A stretch of 64,000 nt of DNA from JAENVT01 sp031430695 (GCA_031430695.1 JANPBZ010000037.1:3209-67208), one strand, 5' to 3'; shown: positions 9,458 to 19,428, numbered from the stretch's first letter. Notes: generated by a model not told the origin, from the sequence alone. A program made the numbers and translations.

Positions 9458-12429
9458 TCGAGTTCTGGCGTAAGACCGGCCGGCTGCTCAGCCGGCGCAC
9501 CGTGGCGACCCTCGCGGTCGTGTTGATGGTGACCCTGGCGATGGGCGTCGGCCTGCAACGGCTCGACTTCGCTACCGGCCAGGACAGCTACATTGACCCG
9601 TCATCGCAGGTCGCCCACGACAACGAGAGCTATCAGAAGTTGTTCGGCGGCGAGAACATGGTCGTGCTGTTCACCGTCGACGAGGGCAAGACGCTGGTCG
9701 ATCTGTTCACGCCTGCCAACGTCACCCAGTTCAAAGAGATCGAAGCGCAGATGTTGACGAGCGACGCCGTGTCGTCGGTGGTCTCACCTTTGAGCTTGCT
9801 GCAGTGGACACAAGACCTCATCACCAAGGGCGCGGCGAGTGAGATCATCGCCCGCACGATCCAGCGCGAACCGGATCCGGCCGCTCAGGCCACGCGTCAA
9901 CAAGACGCCATCGTCACGACCATGCGACTTGGGGCAGCCGGTGACCAGACCATGGACAATCCGGACTGGGTGAAGTTCCTCCTCTTCGGCAACGACGGCT
10001 ACTCCGTCGATTCACAACAGCAACTGGTGGCGCCGCCCGATAGCGAACTGCTCGTCCGCAAGGCTCTGCGAGCATTCATTCCCGACGCTCGTCATGCGGT
10101 CCTCGCCGCAGTGCTTGTCGGCAACGCGCCGCTCGATCAGCTGGCCAAGGGTTCCGCCGCTGTGCAGGATGTGCTCAGCGAGCGCACATTCGACAACGCG
10201 GTCGTGACGATCACCGGCACTCCCACGTTCCTAACCGACATCAACGACTACCTGCAGGGTGGAATGATGATCCTCGGCGGGATCGCCGTGCTCGTGATGA
10301 TGGTCATCCTCCTCGTCGCGTTCAAGGTGCGCTGGCGACTCCTGCCGCTGGCCGGCATGGCAGTGGGGATTGCCTGGGGGTTCGGGGCGTTCGGCTTCAC
10401 CGGTACGAAGCTCTCGCTGGTGACCATCGCCGGTCTGCCGATCCTCATCGGCCTCGGCATCGAGTTCGCGATCCAGATCCAGAACCGGATCGAGGAGGAA
10501 CGCTCCGTCGAGCGTTCCGACACCCCGTTCGAGACGACATTCATCCACATGGGACCGCCACTGGTCGCGGCAACCATCGCCGCAGTCATCGCCTTCTCGA
10601 CCGTGAAGATCTCGAAGGTGCCGATGGTGCAGGACTTCGGTGTCCTGCTCTCGATCGGCATCATCGGGTTGCTGATTGCCGGCGTCGTCGTGCCGACCAC
10701 CGTCATCGGGGCACGCGAGCGGCGGTCGCCGACCACCGAGGAACCCGTCGAGAGCTGGGTCGAAAAGACGGTCGATCGCCTCGGGAGCCTGCCGCGCAAG
10801 GCGGTGCTACCGCTCGTGATCGTCGCAGTTGCCCTGCCCGTGCTCGGCCTCGTGATGGAGACGGGTTCCAAGATCGAGAGCGATCCGATCAACTGGGCGA
10901 ACCAGTCGAGTACGTCGATCAAGAACGCCCGAACGCTGGAGGAAGAGACCGGGTTCGCAACGACACTCGGTGTCTTCATCGAGACCGATGACGTCTCCGC
11001 CGACGGCGTGTTCACCGATCAGATGGGCGCCTTCGTGTTCGATCTCGTCGAGCGCGCGACCGGAGAGAACGAGGTGCTAGCCGGAGCATCCAGCCTGGCC
11101 ACGACGGTCGGGTGGCTGGCCGAGGTGCCGAACACGACATCGCTGCCGCCCAGCGGTCTCGACATGTTGCAGGCCTACAACGTCGCCCCGCCGGCCTTGC
11201 GAGGGCTGCTCGTTGCCGACAACGGCAACGCCACCCAGGTGCTGTTCCAGGTCGGGCCGTCGTCACTCGAGGAGCGCTCCGTGGTGCTCGACAACGTGCG
11301 CGCCGCCATCGCTGACCCGGGCACCGGCGGGCTGCTGCCGGCAAATGCTCCGACAGCCACGACCGGTGGACTCGCCGTCGTCGGCGTCGGCCTGCTCGAG
11401 AACATCACCGCCAACCGTGCCCAACTCACCATCGTCTCCTTGCTGCTGGTGGCCGCCTTCGTCATCCTTCGCTACCGCGACCTAGCTCGCGGACTGCTGA
11501 CGATGGTTCCCGTGCTCATCGCAGTCGGCGCGGCCGCGGTGCTGGTGAGAGCGCTCAACATCACCCTGAGCCCGCTCTCGACGGTCGGTGGCCCGCTGGT
11601 CGTGGCGACATGCGCCGAGTTCTCCGTGCTGTTGATCGCTCGATACGCCGAAGAGCGCGAACGCGGTCTCGATCCGGAACTCAGCACACACATGGCCGCC
11701 AAGCACACCGGGCGGGCATTCTTCACCTCGGCGCTGACGACGCTGGGCGGCTTCGCCGTGCTGATGTTCTCGTCCCTTCCGCTTCTTGCCGACTTCGGCA
11801 TGGTGGTCACTATCAACATCGGCGTCGCCCTGCTGTCGGCACTCGTGGTCGTGCCACCCCTCGTGAAGGAGGCCGACCACCGCGGCCTGCTGGCGATGGG
11901 CCCCGCCGGAGCGCACGAACACACCCGCGCTCGCCGCATGCTGAGCGGCTGGGTCGGTGGTGGCGCAATCGCCGTGCTCGGCCTCACCATCCTCGTGGTG
12001 TCGGTGAGAGACGAACAGCCGGCCGTCGCCGCGAACCGTGCCGCGGCAACCGTCGAGGCACCAGCCACGATCCCGGCGCCGACCACGACCATCCCGCGAA
12101 GCACGACGACGGCGCTTCCGCCCGGCGTGACACTGGCGCCCGGCGAGACGCTGCCGCCCCCCGACACGCTGCCCCCCGGGCCGGCGGAGAGGCCGATCGG
12201 TCTGATCGGCGGAGTGTTCTACGACACGCTCGTCGGAGTCGGTACCGATCCGGGCATTTCTCGGTGCGCAGCCGATGACCTGTTGGCGACCACGTCGGAG
12301 CCCGACCTGATCGCCCTCGGCATCGCCAATGTGCCCCGACTGGCCGAGGTCGATGCGCTGCTCGATGCCTCGGCCAAATTGTGCGGAGTAACCCAAGCTC
12401 AACTAGACGCCGCAGCCGCGGCGGCTTAG
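9454..12429 (+). CDS. MMPL/RND-family lipid transporter
   Basis: A 991-residue membrane protein with the RND/MMPL duplicated layout: an N-terminal TM segment (VATLAVVLMVTLAMGVGL), a large extracytoplasmic loop, a TM bundle around residues 265-420 including the GLPILIGLGIEFAIQIQNRI element, a second loop, and a second TM bundle around 650-800 with GGPLVVATCAEFSVLLIARY. The MMPL family exports lipids in Actinobacteria. An unusual C-terminal extension follows the last TM: a Thr/Pro-rich linker and a small domain with two cysteines (ISRCAADDL and AKLCGVT), probably outside the cell. Coupling to the two WS/DGAT genes suggests the cargo is the neutral lipid or a related acyl compound. Confidence 0.9.
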   Translation: MIEFWRKTGRLLSRRTVATLAVVLMVTLAMGVGLQRLDFATGQDSYIDPSSQVAHDNESYQKLFGGENMVVLFTVDEGKTLVDLFTPANVTQFKEIEAQMLTSDAVSSVVSPLSLLQWTQDLITKGAASEIIARTIQREPDPAAQATRQQDAIVTTMRLGAAGDQTMDNPDWVKFLLFGNDGYSVDSQQQLVAPPDSELLVRKALRAFIPDARHAVLAAVLVGNAPLDQLAKGSAAVQDVLSERTFDNAVVTITGTPTFLTDINDYLQGGMMILGGIAVLVMMVILLVAFKVRWRLLPLAGMAVGIAWGFGAFGFTGTKLSLVTIAGLPILIGLGIEFAIQIQNRIEEERSVERSDTPFETTFIHMGPPLVAATIAAVIAFSTVKISKVPMVQDFGVLLSIGIIGLLIAGVVVPTTVIGARERRSPTTEEPVESWVEKTVDRLGSLPRKAVLPLVIVAVALPVLGLVMETGSKIESDPINWANQSSTSIKNARTLEEETGFATTLGVFIETDDVSADGVFTDQMGAFVFDLVERATGENEVLAGASSLATTVGWLAEVPNTTSLPPSGLDMLQAYNVAPPALRGLLVADNGNATQVLFQVGPSSLEERSVVLDNVRAAIADPGTGGLLPANAPTATTGGLAVVGVGLLENITANRAQLTIVSLLLVAAFVILRYRDLARGLLTMVPVLIAVGAAAVLVRALNITLSPLSTVGGPLVVATCAEFSVLLIARYAEERERGLDPELSTHMAAKHTGRAFFTSALTTLGGFAVLMFSSLPLLADFGMVVTINIGVALLSALVVVPPLVKEADHRGLLAMGPAGAHEHTRARRMLSGWVGGGAIAVLGLTILVVSVRDEQPAVAANRAAATVEAPATIPAPTTTIPRSTTTALPPGVTLAPGETLPPPDTLPPGPAERPIGLIGGVFYDTLVGVGTDPGISRCAADDLLATTSEPDLIALGIANVPRLAEVDALLDASAKLCGVTQAQLDAAAAAA

Positions 12430-12441
12430 GAAAGGTCAGAC

Positions 12442-14010
12442 ATGAAGGAACTCATCTTCCATCGCCAGTTTCTCCCCGCACTCGAGCGTTGGCCCGACAG
12501 GGTCGGTTTCCACGACGGCACCTACCACGCCACGTTCCAGCAGCAGGGCGACAGGGTGTTGCGGCTGGCCAGCAGTATGCGCACCCAGCTCGGGTTGCAA
12601 CGCAGCGATCGATTTGCTGTCATGTCGTGCAACAGTCACCAATATCTCGAGTTGTTCCACGCCGGATTTCTCGGAGCCGGCATCATCAACCCGCTCAACC
12701 TGCGTCTGGCGGGCAAGGAGCTGCAATACATCCTGAAGGATTCAGGCACGACGGTCGCGTTCGTCGATGCGGTCTTTGCCGAACACTTCGCCCGGAACAT
12801 CGAGGAGATCCGTTCAGAGCTGCCACTTCGTCATGTCGTACTCATCGGCGACGGAGACCTGCCGCACGACATCCGCTACGAGGACCTGATCGAGGCCGGC
12901 GCGGCCGTCATCCCGCCCGAGCCGGAGGAAACGGATCCGGTCGTGATGATGTACACCGGCGGCACCACTGGACGCGCCAAGGGGGTACTGCTCGACCAGC
13001 GCGCCGAGATGCTCAACTTCTACCACATCGGCCTCGCCGTGGACTTCGGTGAGGATCGCGTCTATCTCCACCAGACCCCCATGTTCCACGCCGCCTCGAT
13101 GGGTGCCATCCTCGGCATTCCGGCAACGGGTGGCTCGTCGGTTTTCGTGCCCCTGTTCGAGCCCAACCAGGTGATGGAGGCCATCGAGCAATATCGCGTC
13201 GACTGGACCGTGATGGTGCCGACGATGATCGCACTCGTCATGAATCATCCTGATTTCGAGCCCGAGCGCCTGGCCTCGCTACGCGATCTCGTGTACGGAG
13301 CATCACCGATGCCGGCCGCGCTACTGGATCGGCTGATGACTGCGTTCCCCCATCTCAATCTGTCGCAGGGCTATGGCATGACGGAGTGTTCGTCGGTGCT
13401 CACCTTCCTGACCGCGGCCGACCATCGACGCGGTGGTCCAATCCTGCGCTCGGCCGGGCGGCCGATGATCGGCGTCAACATCAGCGTGCGCCGCAAGGAC
13501 GACACCGTCGCCGCCCCGGGCGAGAACGGTGAGATCTGCGCACGTGCCGGCAACTTCATGCGCGAATACTGGAAGCAGCCCGAGCTCACCGAGAGCGCGT
13601 TCAAAGACGGCTGGTATCGGACTGGCGATGCCGGCCACGTCGACGCCGCCGGTTACCTGTATCTCGTCGATCGGGTGAAGGACATGATCGTCTCCGGTGG
13701 CGAAAACGTCTACTCGATCGAGGTCGAGAACGCCATCTCGACCCATGCTTCCGTCGAGCAGGTTGCCGTGATCGGCATTCCGCACCCCGTGTGGGGTGAA
13801 CAGGTGCATGCGATCGTCGTACTGCACAATGGTCTGACGGCCACCGAAGAAGAGATCAAGGAACACGCCAGGGTCACGATCGCCGGATACAAGGTGCCAA
13901 AGTCGGTCGAGTTCCGAACAGAGCCGATTCCGTTGTCCGGTGCTCTGAAGCCACTGAAGCTCGAGCTTCGCAAGCCGTATTGGGAGGGAAGCGACGTGGC
14001 GATCAGCTAG
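12442..14010 (+). CDS. AMP-dependent acyl-CoA synthetase (FadD-like)
   Basis: A 522-residue member of the ANL superfamily that activates a carboxylate to acyl-AMP and then acyl-CoA. The P-loop is YTGGTTGRAKG (171-181); GYGMTE, YRTGDAG and DRVKDMIVSGGENVYSIEVE follow in order, and the C-terminal Lys region is GALKPLKLELRKPYW. It starts 12 bases after the transporter with a good AGGAAAGG site, so it belongs to the lipid operon and probably supplies acyl-CoA to the WS/DGATs. Its last 8 bases overlap the end of the convergent glycosyltransferase gene. Confidence 0.92.
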   Translation: MKELIFHRQFLPALERWPDRVGFHDGTYHATFQQQGDRVLRLASSMRTQLGLQRSDRFAVMSCNSHQYLELFHAGFLGAGIINPLNLRLAGKELQYILKDSGTTVAFVDAVFAEHFARNIEEIRSELPLRHVVLIGDGDLPHDIRYEDLIEAGAAVIPPEPEETDPVVMMYTGGTTGRAKGVLLDQRAEMLNFYHIGLAVDFGEDRVYLHQTPMFHAASMGAILGIPATGGSSVFVPLFEPNQVMEAIEQYRVDWTVMVPTMIALVMNHPDFEPERLASLRDLVYGASPMPAALLDRLMTAFPHLNLSQGYGMTECSSVLTFLTAADHRRGGPILRSAGRPMIGVNISVRRKDDTVAAPGENGEICARAGNFMREYWKQPELTESAFKDGWYRTGDAGHVDAAGYLYLVDRVKDMIVSGGENVYSIEVENAISTHASVEQVAVIGIPHPVWGEQVHAIVVLHNGLTATEEEIKEHARVTIAGYKVPKSVEFRTEPIPLSGALKPLKLELRKPYWEGSDVAIS

Positions 14011-15031
14011 CCGCGAAGTCGCTGATGCGGTGGCGTTCGAAGACTCGCACGTAGCCTTCGACCATCTGCTCGACAGAGAAGCGCTGACGCGCCTGCTCCC
14101 GACAGACGGTGCGATCGATCTGATCGAGCGACCGCAGTCCATTGATCAGTTCTGCATCCGAATCGCCCAAGAATCCGGTGAGACCGTGTTCGACGATCTC
14201 GGGGGCGGCGCCCTGCGGGCATCCAACGACGGGTGTGCCACACGCCAGCGACTCCAGCATGGCCATTCCGAATGGCTCGCGCCAGCTGATCGGATTGAGC
14301 AATGCGGCTGCCGAGGCAAGCAGTTCGCGCTTGCCGTCGGCGTCAACCTCTCCCAGATAGATCACGTCATCGCCGAGATGCGGACGCACGAACTCCTCGA
14401 AGTAGGCATGTTCGTGCGGCTCGCGCATCTTGGCGGCGATCTTCAATCGGATGCCTGCCGTTCTGGCCACCGCAATGGCTCGATGCACACCTTTGTTGGC
14501 GGCCATCCGGCCCAACAGGGCAACGTGACCACCGTCGCCCGCGCCGACAGGGAAGTCATCGACGTTGACACCGTGATACACGATGGCATCGACCGGCAGA
14601 TGGGTCGAGGCAGCGTGCGACTTCGAGATCGCCACGAGCGCTACCCGCGGCACGACCGCACCGTAGATTGCGTTGTAGGTCCGCGTGAACGCGTTGTGAT
14701 TGGTGGTCACCACCGGCAGGTTCGCAAAGCGTGCGGAATGGATGGGACCGGCGAGCGTGTGATCGTGAACGACGTCGGCGTCCTGTACCAGTTCGTAGGC
14801 ACCGATCACGTGCTCCAACTCGATACTGGCGCGACCCATGCGCACCGCGTCCTCGGCGGGTATCACCGACGCCTTCGGAACGGGGCATGTCGAGTCTGGA
14901 TGGCACACCATCAGCACGTTGTGACCAGCGGCGTGCAAACCGCGGGCGAGTTCGTCGAGCACGGCCTCCGTCCCCCCGTACGCGGGTGCGGGAACAGGTA
15001 GCCACGGCGGGGCAATGATCGCGATGTCCAC
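14003..15031 (-). CDS. Glycosyltransferase family 4
   Basis: A 342-residue GT-B enzyme. The N-terminal half has IIAPPWLPVPAPAYGGTEAVL and HAAGHNV, the acceptor-side loop typical of GT4; the C-terminal half has VALLGRMAANKGVHRAI, and the nucleotide-sugar site REPFGMAMLESLACGTPVVG followed by PEIVEHG. It starts with GTG after a clear AAGGAGA, 23 bases downstream of otsA, so both are probably one transcript. The donor and acceptor are unknown; in this context a trehalose- or glycogen-related transfer is possible. Confidence 0.88.
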   Translation of the reverse strand: MDIAIIAPPWLPVPAPAYGGTEAVLDELARGLHAAGHNVLMVCHPDSTCPVPKASVIPAEDAVRMGRASIELEHVIGAYELVQDADVVHDHTLAGPIHSARFANLPVVTTNHNAFTRTYNAIYGAVVPRVALVAISKSHAASTHLPVDAIVYHGVNVDDFPVGAGDGGHVALLGRMAANKGVHRAIAVARTAGIRLKIAAKMREPHEHAYFEEFVRPHLGDDVIYLGEVDADGKRELLASAAALLNPISWREPFGMAMLESLACGTPVVGCPQGAAPEIVEHGLTGFLGDSDAELINGLRSLDQIDRTVCREQARQRFSVEQMVEGYVRVFERHRISDFAAS

Positions 15032-15054
15032 AGCGTTCTCCTTGATGCCGGTAG

Positions 15055-16494
15055 CTACCGGAGCTTTCGGACCGTCTCCGAGCCGGCTGCATCCGCAACG
15101 TTGGAACGCAATGCCAGATCGCCTCCGCGCACCGACGCCGTCGATTGGAGTCGATTGAGAAAGTGCCGCGCCCAGCGATGCACATCGTTGTGTTGAACCG
15201 CCGCCCGCATCGTCTTCAACCGCGCCGCCTGCTCGATCTGCGGCATCTCGATGACCCGCAGCAGAGCTCGCTTGATCGCCTCGATGTCGTAGGGATTGAC
15301 AATCAGGGCACCATCGAGATCTTGCGCCGCTCCGGCGAACTCACTCAGGATGAGGGTGCCGCCCAGGTCAGTACGAACAGCGACGAACTCCTTGGCGACG
15401 AGGTTCATTCCGTCGGCCAACGACGTAACGACCAAGGCGTTTGCAGCGCGAAACCACGCTGCCATCTCGACCTCGTCGAGCGATGAATCCATGTACACCA
15501 CCGGCACTGACCCGTTGCGCCGCTGGTGCTTGATGTTGATCCGTGCGATCAACTCCTCCACCTCCTCGCGCTCGTCCTCGTATGCGGCAACGTCGGCGCG
15601 ACTGGGTACGGCCACTTGCACGAACGCACACGTCTCGGCGTCGAGCAAACCCTCGTCGAGCAGTTCGCCGAAAGCACGGAGACGTTGCGAGATCCCCTTG
15701 GTGTAGTCAAGGCGATCGATACCGAGGAAGACCGAATCGACGCCGAGGTCTTGTCGATGCTTCGTTGCCTGCGGCTCGGCCTTCCGGCCCAACGAATCCC
15801 AGTGGGCGAAATCGATCGATATCGGGAAGGCGTCGACATCGACCACATGAAAGCCGTCGAAGAGAAGGTGGCCGCGAGTGCGCGCCTCGACAAGTCGCTC
15901 TGCAGCCGTGACGAAGTTGGCGACGTCGTCGGCGACCTGGAATCCCAACACGTCGGCGCCGAGCATGCCCTTGATCACTTCCTTTCGCCACGGCAGCATC
16001 GAGAACAGCTGCGCGTTCGGGAATGGGATGTGCAGGAACAGGCCGATGCGCAGATCGGGGCGCTTGGCCCGGATCAATGCCGGAGAGAGCAGCAGGTGAT
16101 AGTCGTGCACCCACACGGTCCCACCGACGGGGGCAACGCGCGTGACCGCGGCCGCAAACCGGCGGTTGACGATGCGATACGAATGCCACCAGGCGCGATT
16201 CAACTCGACTCGCCTCAATCGACCGTGGAACAACGGCCACAGGATCGCATTCGCGAAGCCTTGGTAGTACCGCTCGAACTCGACGTCGGACAACGCCACA
16301 GGATGCAGTTTCAAATCGCCGTAGTCGAACTGTTTCAGCCGCCCGGCCTCGGGACCACCCCAGCCGACCCATTGGGTACCTGCCGCGGTCACCGACGAGA
16401 GCGCCGATGCCAACCCGCCCGGACTTGTGTTGAGCTGCCCGTCGGCATTGACTTCGACCGGCAGCCGATTGGCCGCCACGACGAGTCCATTCAT
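15055..16494 (-). CDS. otsA: Alpha,alpha-trehalose-phosphate synthase (GT20)
   Basis: This 479-residue GT20 enzyme joins UDP-glucose (or another NDP-glucose) to glucose 6-phosphate. Diagnostic elements are ANRLPVEV at the N-terminus, GGLASAL, QWVGWGG, VWVHDYHLLL, the DRLDYTKGISQRL phosphate-binding motif, and DGMNLVAKEFVA with LILSEFAGAA in the donor site. I prefer ATG 16494 (nine bases after AAAGG) over GTG 16500. No OtsB of the usual type is in the window, but the divergent HAD gene could supply the phosphatase step. The protein would produce trehalose 6-phosphate for osmotic or stress protection. Confidence 0.94.
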   Translation of the reverse strand: MNGLVVAANRLPVEVNADGQLNTSPGGLASALSSVTAAGTQWVGWGGPEAGRLKQFDYGDLKLHPVALSDVEFERYYQGFANAILWPLFHGRLRRVELNRAWWHSYRIVNRRFAAAVTRVAPVGGTVWVHDYHLLLSPALIRAKRPDLRIGLFLHIPFPNAQLFSMLPWRKEVIKGMLGADVLGFQVADDVANFVTAAERLVEARTRGHLLFDGFHVVDVDAFPISIDFAHWDSLGRKAEPQATKHRQDLGVDSVFLGIDRLDYTKGISQRLRAFGELLDEGLLDAETCAFVQVAVPSRADVAAYEDEREEVEELIARINIKHQRRNGSVPVVYMDSSLDEVEMAAWFRAANALVVTSLADGMNLVAKEFVAVRTDLGGTLILSEFAGAAQDLDGALIVNPYDIEAIKRALLRVIEMPQIEQAARLKTMRAAVQHNDVHRWARHFLNRLQSTASVRGGDLALRSNVADAAGSETVRKLR

Positions 16495-16615
16495 CAGCAC
16501 AGGCCTTTCAACTCCTCCAACAACCCGTCCCTACTCGATCGTATACCCGTCGAAACGGCGAGCGGTTGAGATGTTCGATTCGCCGCTGATGCGGGTAAGA
16601 AGGGGCGTGCACGAA

Positions 16616-17284
16616 ATGGTGATCGCTGTCGATGTCGACGGAACGTTGTTCGACGGTCTCGCCGTAGCAGAGGAGGCCGTCGATGCTCTCCGCCGGGCGA
16701 AGGCCGATGGTCACACGCTGGTCATCGTCACCGGTCGGCGCTGGGAGGAGCTCGGCCACGTCGTACCGACGGTTCTCGAGCTGACCGAACGAGTCGTGTG
16801 CGAGGAGGGCGGAGTCTTGGTGAATGTCGCGACGCACCAGCTCACGCTGCTCGCCGAGCCGGCAGAGCCTGAGTTGATCGCCGGTCTGCAGGCCGCCGGC
16901 GTGCCATCGCTCGATATCGGTCACGTCGTCATCGGTGCGCCGACGACCATGCTGACGCTGGTCACCGAGGTGCGCGACCGTGTCGGCAGCAATCGCGCCA
17001 TCATCACGAACAAGGGATCGATCGCGCTCACGCCACGTGGATGCGACAAGGGCAGCGGACTCACCGCGGCGATCACGGATCTCGGGCTGCACGGCCTGCC
17101 AATCATGGCAATCGGTGATGCGTCCAATGACCTGGCGATGTTCGGAATCGCCACGATCGCGGTCGGTGTCGCTAACTCCGACGACGCCGTTCGAGCGTCC
17201 GGCGCGCAGCTGACCACGGCCAGCGTCGGGTTGGGCGTTGCCGAGGCACTCCGTCGATTTCTGCCACGCCCGACCCCGGGCTGA
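16616..17284 (+). CDS. HAD-IIB (Cof-type) sugar-phosphate phosphatase
   Basis: A 222-residue HAD hydrolase. Motif I is VDVDGTLFDG right at the N-terminus, motif II VTGRR, and motifs III/IV are DKGSGLTAAI and IGDASNDLAMF, with the type IIB cap between. Such enzymes dephosphorylate sugar phosphates. Divergent placement next to otsA makes trehalose-6-phosphate or a related phosphate a reasonable but unproven substrate. The ATG at 16616 lies 10 bases after AAGGGG and gives the usual short N-terminus; in-frame starts at 16571 and 16607 are alternatives. The last 113 bases overlap the convergent debranching-type gene. Confidence 0.85.
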   Translation: MVIAVDVDGTLFDGLAVAEEAVDALRRAKADGHTLVIVTGRRWEELGHVVPTVLELTERVVCEEGGVLVNVATHQLTLLAEPAEPELIAGLQAAGVPSLDIGHVVIGAPTTMLTLVTEVRDRVGSNRAIITNKGSIALTPRGCDKGSGLTAAITDLGLHGLPIMAIGDASNDLAMFGIATIAVGVANSDDAVRASGAQLTTASVGLGVAEALRRFLPRPTPG

Positions 17285-19424
17285 GCACTGCGACGATCGA
17301 CTGATCGGATCTCGGCGCAGCGCCATCGAGATCCAGCTCACGGACGGTGGCGGCGCCATTGTCGATTCGCACGTTGAAGCGTCGGTCGACAAGCCGGACA
17401 CCCGCAAGCAGCAGGTCGTCTTCGATGGCGCCGGGGATCGGATCCACCCGCAGACCCTTCTCCGCGTCGGGCTCGAGGCCCAGCATGATACGCAGCAGCA
17501 AGAACGGCGTCGCTGCCGCCCACGCCTGGGGTGAGCACGAGGTTGGGAAGGGTATGGGTGTCTCGACATCGGCCCGATCGAGTCCACAGAACAGCTCAGG
17601 GAGCCTGCCGGCCCAGGCCTCCGATGCGGCCAGCAAACCCTTGGCGATGATCAGCGCCTCTTTGTCGAATCCGTACGATTTCAACCCGACGGCACACAGC
17701 GCACCGTCGTGAGGCCAGACCGTGCCGCAGTGATAACTCATCGGGTCATACGCGCGTTCGTCGGCGGCGAGTGTCCTGATTCCCCAGCCGTTCCACATCT
17801 CCGGTGACATCAGCCGCTCGGCGACGAGGACCGCCCGTTCGTCGGCGACGATGCCGCTCCACAAACAGTGACCGATGTTCGATGTCAGCGAATCGACCGG
17901 CTCCTTGTCGGGTCCCAATGCGACGGCGTACCAGCCGAGATCGGCAAGCCAGAAGTCGCGATTGAACCTGGCCTTCAACTCGTCGGCGAGTTGCCCACAG
18001 CGAGCCGCCATCTCGGGTTCACCGAGTCTGACGGCGATGGCCGCACGCGCCCGATAGGCGGCGTAGGCATACGCCTGCACCTCGCAGAGCGCCAATGGCG
18101 CCTCGGCAATGCGACCGTCGCGGTAGCGAATGCCGTCGGCAGAGTCTTTCCATCCCTGGTTCGACAATCCCCGCTCAGAAGTCTTCAGGTATTCGATGTA
18201 GCCATCGCCGTCGCGATCGCCGAAGTCCTGCATCCAGGCGAGGGCCCGGTCGGCATACGGCAGGAGATCTCGCAAGGCGTCATCGTCGAGGCCCCAACGA
18301 CTGAGCTCGCCGAGCAACACGACAAACAGCGGGGTGGCGTCGGCCGAGCCGTAGTAGGTGCTACCACCGGTCAGCGTCGGTGCCTCGACACCGAGGTACC
18401 GCGTCTCGTGCATGATCCGCCCCGGTTCCTCCTCCGACATCAGATCGATCTCGCGACCCTGAAGTTCGGCGAGGGCCTCGAGCACCCCGATCGCCAAGGT
18501 CGGATCAATCGGCAGTGCCATGTACGCGCTGATCAGCGCATCTCGGCCGAACAGTGTCATGTACCACGGCGCACCCGCGGCGATCACGGGTCGGCGACGC
18601 CCGGACGGATCATGCAGCCGCAGTGCGCCGATGTCTCCGATCGACCGATCGAAGGCGGCACTCAAGCTCCGGTCGGCGGTGCGCAACCTCGGTGCCGACG
18701 ACAGCCAGCCCTGGCTGCGGTTGGCCGCGTTCCTGAGCGTCGGGTGGTGGTGCCTGCGTTCGATCCACGATTTACCGAGGGCCACGGTGAGATCGAGTTG
18801 GATCACGCAGACGCCGTGGCGTTCCAGATTGACGTTCCAGATGAATCCACGCGTCGAAACCTCCACGGCAGGTCCTTCGACGGTCAACTCGGCCTGACGA
18901 TGTACCTCGCCGAGCCGCCAGCTGAACAGCAAGCTCCGCTCCTTGACCTCGAGCGAGTGCTCGCCCTCGCTACTCGGCCGCCCGGCCTTGATCGCGAACA
19001 CATCGGCAAAATCAGCTGCGACTTCCAACTCGACCGTCGTCGACACGGCAGCTGCACCGGTGTTGCGCACCTCGATCTGCTCGTGCCACACCGAGCCGAG
19101 CTGCCGGCGCCGAATGACGAGGAGCCGGGGATCTACTTGGCTGGGGGCCACCGACCGCCCCACGAACGTCGCACCACTGGCCTCGGCGAGGCTGACCGTG
19201 AGCGGTTCGACAGGAACCCCACCGACAAGCAGCCTGGCCTGGCTCAACACCCTCATGTCCGCAAAGAAGACACCGTGCGTCGGGCTGGTGCTGAAGTCGC
19301 CGGATCGACCACTGAGGCAGAACGTCTGGCCGTCGACCAACGTGATGAGACCCGTCGGGTCGCCGAGGCTGGTCGGTTCGCCGGCGAGCACCCACGGGCT
19401 GGGTTGCATGGGGCCGCCGTTCAT
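17172..19424 (-). CDS. Glycogen-debranching-type amylo-alpha-1,6-glucosidase
   Basis: A 750-residue protein with an N-terminal beta-sandwich of the GDE_N_bis type (about residues 15-215: THGVFFADMRVL, EVSTRGFIWNVNL) and a C-terminal (alpha/alpha)6 barrel (about 260-690) with AAGAPWYMTLFGRDAL, WMQDFGDRDGDGYIEY, NQGWKDSADGI and MSYHCGTVWPHDGA. These are hallmarks of bacterial glycogen-debranching/trehalase-like glycosidases that release alpha-linked glucose. It begins 4 bases after the malic enzyme stop. The last 38 residues, from VLSPGSG on, are antisense to the HAD gene and look low-complexity (Arg-rich), so the original stop may have been lost. Confidence 0.88.
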   Translation of the reverse strand: MNGGPMQPSPWVLAGEPTSLGDPTGLITLVDGQTFCLSGRSGDFSTSPTHGVFFADMRVLSQARLLVGGVPVEPLTVSLAEASGATFVGRSVAPSQVDPRLLVIRRRQLGSVWHEQIEVRNTGAAAVSTTVELEVAADFADVFAIKAGRPSSEGEHSLEVKERSLLFSWRLGEVHRQAELTVEGPAVEVSTRGFIWNVNLERHGVCVIQLDLTVALGKSWIERRHHHPTLRNAANRSQGWLSSAPRLRTADRSLSAAFDRSIGDIGALRLHDPSGRRRPVIAAGAPWYMTLFGRDALISAYMALPIDPTLAIGVLEALAELQGREIDLMSEEEPGRIMHETRYLGVEAPTLTGGSTYYGSADATPLFVVLLGELSRWGLDDDALRDLLPYADRALAWMQDFGDRDGDGYIEYLKTSERGLSNQGWKDSADGIRYRDGRIAEAPLALCEVQAYAYAAYRARAAIAVRLGEPEMAARCGQLADELKARFNRDFWLADLGWYAVALGPDKEPVDSLTSNIGHCLWSGIVADERAVLVAERLMSPEMWNGWGIRTLAADERAYDPMSYHCGTVWPHDGALCAVGLKSYGFDKEALIIAKGLLAASEAWAGRLPELFCGLDRADVETPIPFPTSCSPQAWAAATPFLLLRIMLGLEPDAEKGLRVDPIPGAIEDDLLLAGVRLVDRRFNVRIDNGAATVRELDLDGAAPRSDQSIVAVLSPGSGVAEIDGVPRQRPTRRWPWSAARRTLERRRRS

Positions 19425-19428
19425 CCCC

